Notes under the pieces: generated by a model
What the model was told of the DNA's origin: nothing
The model's input: the letters and a program-made list of their open reading frames with translations, nothing else
Databases searched by the model: none
Assembly (NCBI GenBank): GCA_963828705.1
Contig: CAWHGA010000023.1
Location: 1 to 64,000 of the forward strand
DNA length: 64,000 nucleotides
Direction of reading: 5' to 3'
Source of the DNA: CAWDJT01 sp963828705
GTDB taxonomy: Bacteria > Desulfobacterota > Syntrophobacteria > Syntrophobacterales > Syntrophobacteraceae
Part shown: positions 57,610 through 64,000 of the stretch, in pieces
Numbering within the stretch: position 1 is the first letter of the stretch
Layout of the letters: each line of letters opens with the position of its first letter
Translations under genes and position numbers: made by a program

Positions 57610-57969
57610 ATGGCGACACTGAACGCGAACTCGCCCGAAGACCAGGCTTATGTGTTTCTCGGGTGTAGCTACCTATTTGCTGTGGCGTATGCCAACTATC
57701 ACCAGAAGCTGTGCACCGGTAAAGCGCTAAAGGACAGAATCGAGAGGTTGGTTTCAGAGGCAAGAGTTTCGCCCTCTTGCTCAGGGTGCTCGCTCCAGGA
57801 AATTCGAAAGCACGTTAAGTATGAATTGAAGATAAAGCAGGAGGAGTATTTTGAGAAATACAAGAGGAAATTCTTGATGATCGATCTATGCCCGGAGCTT
57901 GGGGCCAGATTTGAGCTGACGTTCGATTGGGTGCTAGATAATTTGGCAGTCCTCAGCAACAGGACGTAG
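57610..57969 (+). CDS. C-terminal continuation of the caspase-like protein, or separate 119-aa helical protein
   Basis: In the same frame as the preceding ORF and only one codon after its TGA (TGAGCCATG). The start MATLNANSPEDQAYVFLGCS reads naturally as a continuation of ELLETFDGN. The body is helical and basic (LCTGKALKDRIERLV, IRKHVKYELKIKQEEYFEKY), with a paired Cys motif SPSCSGCSLQEI. Either a single 291-residue protein broken by a CGA-to-TGA type change, or two proteins coupled by reinitiation at 57610. I do not recognise the helical domain. No terminator separates the parts. Confidence 0.55.
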   Translation: MATLNANSPEDQAYVFLGCSYLFAVAYANYHQKLCTGKALKDRIERLVSEARVSPSCSGCSLQEIRKHVKYELKIKQEEYFEKYKRKFLMIDLCPELGARFELTFDWVLDNLAVLSNRT

Positions 57970-57990
57970 CTCTAAAGTTGCAAGTGCTCA

Positions 57991-58284
57991 GTTGATGAGA
58001 ACAGCGATACCTGCGGACCTGGACCTCTGGCCCCTGCCATCGATAATGTAAGTGTCCGGACCGTAGGCGACTGGCTGGCTGATATTGGCGGCAAGCTCCA
58101 AACCCTTCTTGAGTTCTTTACGAAGCATATCGTGAAAGAAGACAAGGGGATCTTCCCGGCATCCATAGTCTACTTCACCGACGAAGAAAACCAGTCCATT
58201 TTGGCAGAGTTCTGGGAATTCGACCGAAAGATGATTCAGGAGAAGTACAAGTCTTTGGTCGAAGGACTGGAGAAACCCGAATGA
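57991..58284 (+). pseudogene. Hemerythrin-like C-terminal fragment
   Basis: An open frame without start codon. It contains GDWLADIGGKLQTLLEFFTK, HIVKEDKGIFPAS, then VYFTDEENQSILAEFWEFDR and KSLVEGLEK. This is the last two helices of a hemerythrin (HHE) domain, including the HxxxED diiron ligands. The first helices are missing. It is the 3' end of the first cassette, ending 3 bases before the attC-like site. Confidence 0.65.
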
Positions 58285-58286
58285 GT

Positions 58287-58344
58287 CCCGAACCAACAGT
58301 TGCAGGCGACGCTTTACAGCGCGCCTGCAACTTCGTTGTTAGCA
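58287..58344 (+). other. attC-like recombination site 1
   Basis: About 58 bases. GTTGCAGGCGACGC and GCGCGCCTGCAAC pair with one unpaired A in the left arm, the extrahelical-base asymmetry of attC sites. The right end is TTGTTAGCA, close to the GTTRRRY core. Size and shape match short attC sites such as that of aadA1. The left core (CCGAAC) is degenerate. Confidence 0.65.
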
Positions 58345-58399
58345 GGATATGGTGACTATAAGATGATTTTGGTGCTGGGTAGAGACTGGGCTCTTGAAT

Positions 58400-58735
58400 C
58401 TAGACATGGGCACATTCGGAAAGGGCCTTTTCAACCCACTGGTTAAGGCTCATTCCGGAAGCCTCAGCGACAGCAACAATATCGGCATGCAAATGAGGAG
58501 GAATTCTCACATTGAATTTTCCAGAAAATCGCTTGTATGGAGCAATCCCACGCTCCTTGCATGCCTGCAGGTAGACTGTAAGGGAGGTTCTCCCCTCACG
58601 TACCAGACCCTCTACATCGGCAGCGTAAAAGTCGGCACTCCCGGAAAGGCCAGTGAACTCCCCACGAAACATGCCAATGTCGGGATCAAAAGCAATCACG
58701 GCTTTGTGTCCATCAATTTCCATCATGTTCCTCAT
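58400..58735 (-). CDS. hicB: HicB-family antitoxin
   Basis: 111 residues from ATG 58735, which overlaps the hicA TGA (ATGA). The N-terminal HicB-like fold has MEIDGHKAVIAFDPDIGMFR and FYAADVEGLVREGRTSLTVY. The C-terminal ribbon-helix-helix DNA-binding part is SGKFNVRIPPHLHADIV followed by SGMSLNQWVEKAL. It neutralises HicA and autoregulates the operon. It is oriented against the cassette direction, so it depends on its own promoter rather than a cassette promoter. Confidence 0.85.
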   Translation of the reverse strand: MRNMMEIDGHKAVIAFDPDIGMFRGEFTGLSGSADFYAADVEGLVREGRTSLTVYLQACKERGIAPYKRFSGKFNVRIPPHLHADIVAVAEASGMSLNQWVEKALSECAHV

Positions 58736-58986
58736 GGCTTTACTCCATGCTCCTCTAACCACTTGCGGACATTAGCCACAGCTCCCTTATCCGTGGCCGG
58801 CCCAGGATGTGGCCGGTGGTATATCCGAACCTCACGAAACAAGAATACTTCCACGCGCGAGCCCTCACGCTCTTTGACTTCGCCTCCCAGCTCACGAAAT
58901 AGCGCTTCGATATCATCCCAACGGATGCTACCGGAGGAAGGACGAGCAAAAATCAAATCCAGCGTGCGCCTGTGCTTTCGTTTCAT
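58732..58986 (-). CDS. hicA: HicA-family toxin (mRNA interferase)
   Basis: 84 residues from ATG 58986. HRRTLDLIFARPSSGSIRWD followed by DIEALFRELGGEVKEREGSR is the dsRBD-like HicA fold. VRIYHRPHPGPATDKGAV carries the conserved His-Pro region, and VRKWLEEHGV the final helix. HicA cleaves mRNA. Toxin precedes antitoxin, the usual hicAB order. The pair is carried inside an integron-type cassette, where toxin-antitoxin modules stabilise arrays. Confidence 0.85.
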   Translation of the reverse strand: MKRKHRRTLDLIFARPSSGSIRWDDIEALFRELGGEVKEREGSRVEVFLFREVRIYHRPHPGPATDKGAVANVRKWLEEHGVKP

Positions 58987-58993
58987 GGCGTTT

Positions 58994-59022
58994 ATGGTAC
59001 CAATTTGTAGTACCAGTGTCAA
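58994..59022 (-). promoter_or_regulatory. hicAB promoter with palindromic operator
   Basis: On the minus strand TTGACA and TACCAT are 17 bases apart. The inverted repeat TGGTAC-N9-GTACCA (58995-59015) covers the spacer and the -10 box, a good place for HicB autorepression. Confidence 0.7.
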
Positions 59023-59058
59023 GCAAGGATTGATGGCTCAAGGAACTCAAGAATCTGT

Positions 59059-59162
59059 GTCCAACCAACGAATGAACCCGACGAGCAACCACGGGGTAAG
59101 TCCGTGAGCTCGATCCGAAAGCCCTTGGCCGTGGTTGCTTGTCGGTTGTCCGCACGTTGGGC
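59059..59162 (+). other. attC recombination site 2
   Basis: 104 bases from GTCCAAC (RYYYAAC) to GTTGGGC (GTTRRRY). AACCCGACGAGCAACCACGG pairs with CCGTGGTTGCTTGTCGGTT, leaving one extrahelical C on the left. This is the standard attC layout with a variable terminal loop. The next ORF starts 16 bases after the core. Confidence 0.88.
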
Positions 59163-59171
59163 GTCATAACA

Positions 59172-59396
59172 ATGGACTGGCATTACCTTAAGTCACAGTG
59201 TGCGAAGTCGTCGATGGCTGCGCTTGCGTTTGCCGCCATGATTCATTTCACGTCGCCGGTTCACTTCTTTGTCGCGGTGACCGTCCTCTTACTTGCGTGG
59301 CCGGCCAGTGGGTGGGTGATGGATGCGGACGTAGTGCGGGTGCATGGATACTACAAGAGCAGCATTTTGGTTGATAAGCAGTACTTTTTTTGGTAG
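59172..59396 (+). CDS. Small membrane protein, 74 aa, first ORF of a third cassette (probably truncated)
   Basis: ATG 59172 lies directly after the attC2 core. MDWHYLKSQCAKSSMAALAF and HFFVAVTVLLLAWPASGWVM suggest one or two membrane helices. The frame ends VDKQYFFW at TAG 59396 in a run of seven T, right where the promoter of the next toxin-antitoxin module begins. No attC follows, so the original cassette end appears lost. No family recognised. Confidence 0.5.
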   Translation: MDWHYLKSQCAKSSMAALAFAAMIHFTSPVHFFVAVTVLLLAWPASGWVMDADVVRVHGYYKSSILVDKQYFFW

Positions 59397-59421
59397 TATT
59401 CTTGGTATCAAATTAAGTACC
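59390..59421 (+). promoter_or_regulatory. Candidate operator of the Phd/RelE-type module
   Basis: Two TTGGTA copies 12 bases apart (59390 and 59402) and a GTACC at 59417, immediately before AAAGGAG and the antitoxin ATG. The spacing would put repressor dimers on one helix face. Confidence 0.45.
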
Positions 59422-59436
59422 GAAAGGAGTTAGTAA

Positions 59437-59709
59437 ATGAACGTCATACCTGCCCAGGAGATTAAGCGGCGTGGTATTGCTGCGGTGGATGATCTCATTG
59501 CAAAGGGGGATCTCCATGTGATCAGGAACAACCAGCCGCAGTATGTGGTGCTTTCCGAAGAGCGCTACCAGGAGCTGATTGTAGCGGAGCAGGAGGCCTA
59601 CTATGCCCGTGTCCGCGCGTCACTGGAGGACGTCAAGGGGGGTAAGGTGAAGACCTTCAAGACCGCCGATGATCTGCTGAAGGCGCTTGATGCGGACGAG
59701 ACCGAGTAG
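59437..59709 (+). CDS. Phd/YefM-family antitoxin
   Basis: 90 residues with AAAGGAG before the ATG. NVIPAQEIKRRGIAAVDDLI and HVIRNNQPQYVVLSEERYQEL are the Phd/YefM DNA-binding fold. The acidic, flexible C-terminus (FKTADDLLKALDADETE) is the part that normally wraps the toxin. The stop codon overlaps the toxin GTG start (TAGTG), so the pair is coupled. Confidence 0.88.
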   Translation: MNVIPAQEIKRRGIAAVDDLIAKGDLHVIRNNQPQYVVLSEERYQELIVAEQEAYYARVRASLEDVKGGKVKTFKTADDLLKALDADETE

Positions 59710-59984
59710 TGTACGCCATCGTCACGCCACGGCAGTTTCTGCGCCAGGCCCGTAAATTCTTCAAGAAGCATCCCGATTTGAAACCACGTTTTGCCAGGGT
59801 GCTCAGTGATCTCCAAGTGGACCCTTTTCAGCCCCATCTGGAGCTGCATCCCCTGAGCGGCAAACTCGCCGGTTGCCACTCCGTCAGCCTCACCCATAGC
59901 TACCGCATTACCCTTACTCTCCTGATTACCGACAAGGAAATCATTCTGCTTGATGTCGGCAGCCATAATGAGGTGTATCGGTAA
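59709..59984 (+). CDS. RelE/YafQ-type toxin (mRNA interferase)
   Basis: 91 residues from GTG 59709. FLRQARKFFKKHPDLKPRFA, HPLSGKLAGCHSVSLTHSYR, ITLTLLITDKEIILLDVGSH and NEVYR at the end match RelE-superfamily toxins. Such toxins cleave mRNA on the ribosome. The Arg/His pairing needed for catalysis (SYRI, GSHNEVY) is present. The module sits at the right edge of the integron-like array, before conserved chromosomal genes. Confidence 0.88.
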   Translation: MYAIVTPRQFLRQARKFFKKHPDLKPRFARVLSDLQVDPFQPHLELHPLSGKLAGCHSVSLTHSYRITLTLLITDKEIILLDVGSHNEVYR

Positions 59985-60025
59985 AGAAGCCGGATAAGGT
60001 TGTGCACGGCGCACCCTGGTGAAGA

Positions 60026-60694
60026 TCACTGGTTGGGATCAAGTCCGGCTTCCCCAAGGGCGACCACCCAATGGTCTTTCTTGAGATAGTCGCATTCCTC
60101 TTTTTCGAAGGCGCGACAGGGCAGCGGCCGCCAGGGGTGGATGACGCACTGGCTGCCCATGGATGGCTGTTCCCAGAGAAACGGGCAGAATCGGTGCCAG
60201 CGCCCCAGCCCGGTGCCGAACAGGGTCCGCCAGCGGGCTGGGAGAGGCGTGTTGGCGGGGAATTCCGGCAGGCCACTGGCGATCTCGCAACAACCGCCGC
60301 AATGATCACAATAGGCGAGGGTCTCAGAGTGTTCAGCGGTGCGGGGTGCTGCCGACGGTTCCGCGACCGAATGGCATTGGCGCTGTTTCCAGGACGCCGT
60401 TTCCAGGAAGAATCGGCTTCTTTCCAGCAGCAGGCGAAGGACGAAAAGCCGTTGCCAGTGGACCGGCTGCCGCCGCCAGCCAGGTTCGGCGCTCAGGGTT
60501 CGGACGTTGCGGGTCAAGAAAAGTCGCGGGAAAAAGGGGTTTGCCAGCGCCCGCCGGACTGTTCTCCGCCATGCCCTACGGTCATAGCTTCGGGCGATGC
60601 GGCAGAACGCCAAAGGTTGCCCGGGAATTGCACCGGCGTCGGCCAACCAGGTCTCCCAGGCGTGGAGGAGATGCTTACGGGCAAGGAGTCTCAT
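60026..60694 (-). CDS. YkgJ-family cysteine cluster protein
   Basis: 222 residues. The C-terminal half carries the metal-binding pattern AYCDHCGGCCEIASGLPEFP and CVIHPWRPLPCRAFEKEECD (CxxCxxCC plus distal cysteines) of the YkgJ/UPF0153 family, thought to bind a metal or iron-sulfur cluster. The N-terminal half is basic and helical without a known domain. Role unknown. Transcribed in the same direction as tsaB but 170 bases away. Confidence 0.78.
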   Translation of the reverse strand: MRLLARKHLLHAWETWLADAGAIPGQPLAFCRIARSYDRRAWRRTVRRALANPFFPRLFLTRNVRTLSAEPGWRRQPVHWQRLFVLRLLLERSRFFLETASWKQRQCHSVAEPSAAPRTAEHSETLAYCDHCGGCCEIASGLPEFPANTPLPARWRTLFGTGLGRWHRFCPFLWEQPSMGSQCVIHPWRPLPCRAFEKEECDYLKKDHWVVALGEAGLDPNQ

Positions 60695-60864
60695 GGCTCC
60701 GATTCAAGGTCTCTTGGCGGGTGAATGGTTCAAGGTCCATCGCGGGAGGGATGTCTGCAGCCGGTTTTGGCAGCCCTTGCCATGCCCTCGCCGTAGGGGC
60801 TGAGGCAAACACCAGGCAACCCCATCCTGTCCCAGGGGGCGAGATGCAAGTTCCCCGATGCGGG

Positions 60865-61560
60865 CTATGCGGGTGGCGCCAAGCTAAAGAGTTCCGCATC
60901 CGACGCGCGAACATAGATGGGCACGCTGGTCATGGGGTTATCGCTTTGGCCCTGGGTGAAGCGCTGTCGGGCCAGTTCTGCCACGAAGCCAGCGTGCACC
61001 AAATGATAAGGGCCGGGAAGCTCGATCGCCAAGTCCCCCAGTTCCTTCAGCAAGAACTCCCGGTAGAGCAGCCAGCCGTCGCCGCAGAAAACGGTCGGGG
61101 TCTGAATCTGGCCGCAGAGTCCTGCGGGCGTGAGCACCTGATAGGGTGAAATCCGGCTGCACTTGCCCTGGCCATCCGGCTGATAGAACGCGGCGTAGAC
61201 TTCCTTTTTGCGGGCATCCAGCACCGGGCATACGGGCAAAGAACTCAACCCCATGGGGGCTGCCAGGGCATCCAGGGTAGGAATGGCGGCATAGGGTTTA
61301 TCCAGGGCCCAGGCCAGGGTCTTCATGGTGCTGATGCCGATGCGGATACCAGTGAAGCTGCCGGGTCCTGAGGTCACTGCCAGCCCGTCCAGGTCGTCCA
61401 GGGTCCACGCCAAGTGGCCGAGCAGTTCATCGATGGTTTGCAGAAGCCGACGGTTGTGGGTGCGGCTGCTTTCCAGGTTCCATTCGGTCAGGACACGCAA
61501 ATCATCGACAACAGCTACACTGCCGCTGGAAGTGGAAGTATCGACCGCCAGAATCTTCAT
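60865..61560 (-). CDS. tsaB: tRNA threonylcarbamoyladenosine biosynthesis protein TsaB
   Basis: 231 residues. KILAVDTSTSSGSVAVVDD is the ASKHA phosphate-binding start. LDDLDGLAVTSGPGSFTGIR, IGISTMKTLAWALDKP, PVCPVLDARKKEVYAAFY and the C-terminal VPIYVRASDAE complete the TsaB pattern. It acts as scaffold with TsaD and TsaE for the t6A modification of tRNAs reading ANN codons. It starts 22 bases after rseP, so it belongs to the cdsA-dxr-rseP operon. Confidence 0.93.
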   Translation of the reverse strand: MKILAVDTSTSSGSVAVVDDLRVLTEWNLESSRTHNRRLLQTIDELLGHLAWTLDDLDGLAVTSGPGSFTGIRIGISTMKTLAWALDKPYAAIPTLDALAAPMGLSSLPVCPVLDARKKEVYAAFYQPDGQGKCSRISPYQVLTPAGLCGQIQTPTVFCGDGWLLYREFLLKELGDLAIELPGPYHLVHAGFVAELARQRFTQGQSDNPMTSVPIYVRASDAELFSLAPPA

Positions 61561-61582
61561 GGCAATGGCGTCACTGGCTGGC

Positions 61583-62667
61583 TCACGGCATTAGGCCTTT
61601 TTTTGCTCCCGGCAGGAGGCGCATGATGTCGTTGTAAAAAACTACGGCCATGAGCGCAATGAGCAGGACCAGACCGACTTTCTGCGCATATTCCAGTTTG
61701 CGCGGACTTACCGGGCGGCCCAGTATTGCCTCCAGCAGGAAGAACAAGCAGGTGGCCGCCATCCAGGATGGGGATGGGGAGCAAATTGATGACGGCCAGA
61801 TTGACGCTGATGAAAGCCATAAAGGAGGCCAGGCTGAGCAGTCCTTCGCCGGCTTGCTGTCCGGCCATCTGCGCGATCAGGATGGGGCCGCCGAGGGTGT
61901 TCATGGGGATGACCCGCTGCACCAGTTTGACGATAGTGAGAAAAAACAGGTGAGTCAGGTCCCAGGTCCGCACCAGGCTGTAATAGCCCGCCATGATGGG
62001 GCTCAGGCGGCGGATTTCGGTCTTGCAGGAGACCCCGATCAGCGGCCGTTGCACCGCTTCTCCGAAAACATTGGAAAACTTGCGGATTTCCGGGAAGACC
62101 TCAATGGTCAGCAGCTGTTCACCACGCTGTATTTGCAGAGTAATCGGACGATTGGGGTCTTCCTGAATGGTTTGCGACAAATCTTCCCACTGGACCAGCG
62201 GCTTGCCGTTCACTTCCAGGATCTTGTCCCCGGCCAGAACACCAGCCCTGGACGCTGGTGAATCGGCACTCACCGACTCAATGGTGGTGGTTGGATGAGG
62301 ACATGCCGGTGAGCGAAAAAGTGATGGTGAAGACCACCAAGGCCAGCAAGATGTTGCAGAACGGGCCGGCAAAAACGATCGCGGCACGCTTTGCCACCTT
62401 CTGTTGGGTGAAGCTCCTGGCCAGTTGTTCCGCCGGGATCTCTTCCTCCTGGTCCTCACCGAGCATTTTGACGTAGCCGCCCAGAGGGATGGCTGAGAGG
62501 CGATACTCCGTTTCGCCGCGCTGGAAGCTCCACAGCTTGGGACCAAAGCCCAGGGAAAAACGCAGCACCACGACGTCAAGCCACTTGGCGACGAGAAAAT
62601 GGCCCAGTTCATGCACAAAAATCAGAATTCCCAAAACCACGATGGTGGCAGCGATGCTAGTAAACAA
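61583..62667 (-). CDS. rseP: Site-2 intramembrane metalloprotease RseP, two frameshifts
   Basis: The N-terminus has the zinc site in GILIFVHELGHFLVAKWLDV and GFGPKLWSFQRGETEYRLSA. A PDZ domain (ADSPASRAGVLAGDKILEVN) follows, then NLLPIPILDGGHLL with the last zinc ligand Asp. Deleting one base near 62283 joins SLTGMSS to TTTIESVSADS. A shift near 61757 joins GGHLL to FFLLEAILGRPVSPRKLEYA and a final helix KVGLVLLIALMAVVFYNDIM. About 360 residues. It cleaves anti-sigma factors within the membrane. It starts 2 bases after the dxr stop. Confidence 0.9.
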
Positions 62668-62669
62668 GA

Positions 62670-63848
62670 CTAGGCCCTCCTCAGGCCGTTATGAATCATT
62701 CGTTCTCCGACTTCACGCGCCCAGCGGTCAGCTTCCAGGATGCTTTGCAGCGTAACCTCACTGGCCATGCTATGCCGTGCCATGGTGTTTTCAATCAGCC
62801 GGGGAATATCAAGGAAGCTGATACGTTCGTTGAGGAAGGCATCCACAGCCACTTCATTGGCGGCGTTGAGCACCGCCGGCATGGTGGAACCTTCCCGGCA
62901 GGCTTCGTAGGCCAGGCGCAGACAGGGAAACTTGGTGTCATCCGGAGGGTAAAAGGTGAGATTCTGTAGTTGGAACAGATCCAGGGCCGGTAAACGCAGC
63001 GGCAGTCTTTCCGGATAGGAGAGTGCATAGGCGATGGGGGTTTTCATGTCGGGGATGCCGAGCTGGGCAATGACCGACCCATCGACGTATTCGACCATGG
63101 AATGAACAATGCTTTCCGGGTGAATGTGGACGTCGATCTGATCCACCGACACATTGAACAACCAGCGCGCTTCAATAACTTCCAATCCTTTGTTCATGAG
63201 AGTTGCGGAATCGATGGTGATTTTTTTCCCCATGGACCAATTGGGATGCCGGAGGGCCGCCTGGGGGGTGACGGCAGCCAGTTCCTCAGTGGATTTGCGA
63301 AAAAACGGTCCTCCCGAAGCGGTAAGGAGGATGCGGCGCAGGCTGTGCCGCTGGTTTCCCTGGAGCGCCTGAAAAATGGCGCTGTGTTCGCTGTCCACGG
63401 GCAGGAGGCGCACACCGTGGTGTTCCGTCAGCGGCACCACGACGGAGCCGCCGATCACTAGAGTTTCCTTGTTGGCCAGGGCAATGTGTTTGCCGGCTTC
63501 AATGGCGGCCACCGTCGGCATCAAACCGGCGGCCCCCACCATGGCGGCTACCACCATATTTGCCTCGGGCAGGGTGGCGATGGTGCGGTAACCCTCTGGA
63601 CCAGACAAAACTTCCAGTGGGTACGGAACCGCGGCCAAGAGCTGGCGGAGCTGCGCGGCATGGGCCTCATCCAGCACCGCCACCGCCTGTGGCTGGAACT
63701 CTCGGATCTGCTCGCACAAAAGCGCCACATTGCGCCCGGCGGCCAGCCCGGCAATGCGAAAACGATCGGGAAACTGCCGGACCACATCCAGGGTGTTGAC
63801 CCCGATGGAACCGGTACTTCCCAGAATGCTCAAGGCCTTACAGCCCAC
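62670..63848 (-). CDS. dxr: 1-deoxy-D-xylulose 5-phosphate reductoisomerase
   Basis: About 392 residues from GTG 63848, chosen because AAAGG lies upstream and the product begins near the conserved ALSILGSTGSIG NADPH motif. PVDSEHSAIFQALQG and ILLTASGGPFF are metal and substrate motifs. NWSMGKKITIDSATLMNKGL, EVIEARWLF and HPESIVHSMVEYVDGS complete the active site. It catalyses the committed step of the MEP isoprenoid pathway with NADPH. Intact; 25 bases after cdsA. Confidence 0.95.
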   Translation of the reverse strand: MGCKALSILGSTGSIGVNTLDVVRQFPDRFRIAGLAAGRNVALLCEQIREFQPQAVAVLDEAHAAQLRQLLAAVPYPLEVLSGPEGYRTIATLPEANMVVAAMVGAAGLMPTVAAIEAGKHIALANKETLVIGGSVVVPLTEHHGVRLLPVDSEHSAIFQALQGNQRHSLRRILLTASGGPFFRKSTEELAAVTPQAALRHPNWSMGKKITIDSATLMNKGLEVIEARWLFNVSVDQIDVHIHPESIVHSMVEYVDGSVIAQLGIPDMKTPIAYALSYPERLPLRLPALDLFQLQNLTFYPPDDTKFPCLRLAYEACREGSTMPAVLNAANEVAVDAFLNERISFLDIPRLIENTMARHSMASEVTLQSILEADRWAREVGERMIHNGLRRA

Positions 63849-63873
63849 GTGGATAACCTTTCGGATTGCCTGT

Positions 63874-64000
63874 CTAGCGCAGCCACTCATGGAAATACCA
63901 AGCCGTTGGGAAAGCGAACACCAAGCTGTCGAGCCGGTCCAGAAGCCCACCGTGGCCGGGAATCAGGTTGCTGGCGTCCTTCTTGCCGCCCAGGCGTTTG
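63874..64000 (-). CDS. cdsA: Phosphatidate cytidylyltransferase, C-terminal end (partial)
   Basis: Only the last 41 codons are in the window. KRLGGKKDASNLIPGHGGLL followed by DRLDS is the CdsA signature, ending in FHEWLR and a TAG. The enzyme makes CDP-diacylglycerol for phospholipid synthesis. First visible gene of the cdsA-dxr-rseP-tsaB operon; the 5' part lies beyond the window edge. Confidence 0.92.
   Translation of the reverse strand, partial: KRLGGKKDASNLIPGHGGLLDRLDSLVFAFPTAWYFHEWLR

Noticed and set aside
1..64000. CRISPR arrays, rRNA genes, replication origin
   Set aside because: No regularly spaced repeats, no rRNA sequence and no DnaA-box cluster were seen on reading the window.

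Overview
The window looks like a chromosomal segment of an anaerobic, Gram-negative bacterium, probably a Desulfobacterota member related to Syntrophobacter or other sulfate reducers. This is inferred from gene content: a carbon-monoxide dehydrogenase/acetyl-CoA synthase (Wood-Ljungdahl) cluster, rubrerythrin, pyruvate phosphate dikinase, a sigma-54 activator with a matching promoter, HDOD and hybrid histidine kinases, and the cdsA-dxr-rseP-tsaB block.

Layout. 1-6.9 kb is gene-poor accessory DNA: a broken hydratase-like gene, a membrane protein, a deoxyhypusine-synthase-like gene, two 110-bp direct repeats and tRNA-Gly(TCC). 6.9-22.7 kb holds housekeeping and signalling genes: threonine dehydratase, pyrR, a hybrid histidine kinase with an HDOD protein, an O-methyltransferase, rubrerythrin, rlmD, PBP1B, an M20 peptidase, a GNAT-like protein and a ferredoxin-like protein. 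22.8-26.9 kb is mobile DNA: an IS91 transposase remnant, a MITE-like palindrome and an intact IS whose transposase carries an N-terminal DruA-like (DUF4338) domain. 27.6-35.6 kb is the carbonyl branch of the Wood-Ljungdahl pathway: cdhD, acsA, acsB, acsC and acsE. It is followed by ppdK, a CitE-like lyase and a sensor kinase. 42-49.9 kb has an M42 peptidase, an hsp20/Lon-like protease pair, and an NtrC-type regulator facing a near-perfect sigma-54 promoter in front of a stand-alone receiver protein. 49.9-57 kb holds a protein that resembles SidJ-related pseudokinases and the phosphate operon pstS-C-A-B-B-phoU.

From 57.07 to 59.16 kb, directly after phoU, I see a small integron-cassette array without an integrase. 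It has a GTTAGGT boundary, two attC-like palindromes, a caspase/CHAT-like gene interrupted by an in-frame TGA, a hemerythrin fragment, an inverted hicAB module and the start of a third cassette, followed by a Phd/RelE-type module. This is the most unusual part of the window. The right end (60-64 kb) is ykgJ-like, tsaB, rseP, dxr and the 3' end of cdsA.

A caveat applies throughout. Many well-conserved genes (acsA, acsB, cdhD, ppdK, rseP, pstS, pstC, pyrR, the Lon-like protease and others) are broken by single-base frameshifts. Most are repaired by deleting one base, often a G. I treat these as probable sequencing or assembly indels and annotate each gene across the break. Product names come from recognising sequence motifs by eye. 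No database search was run.
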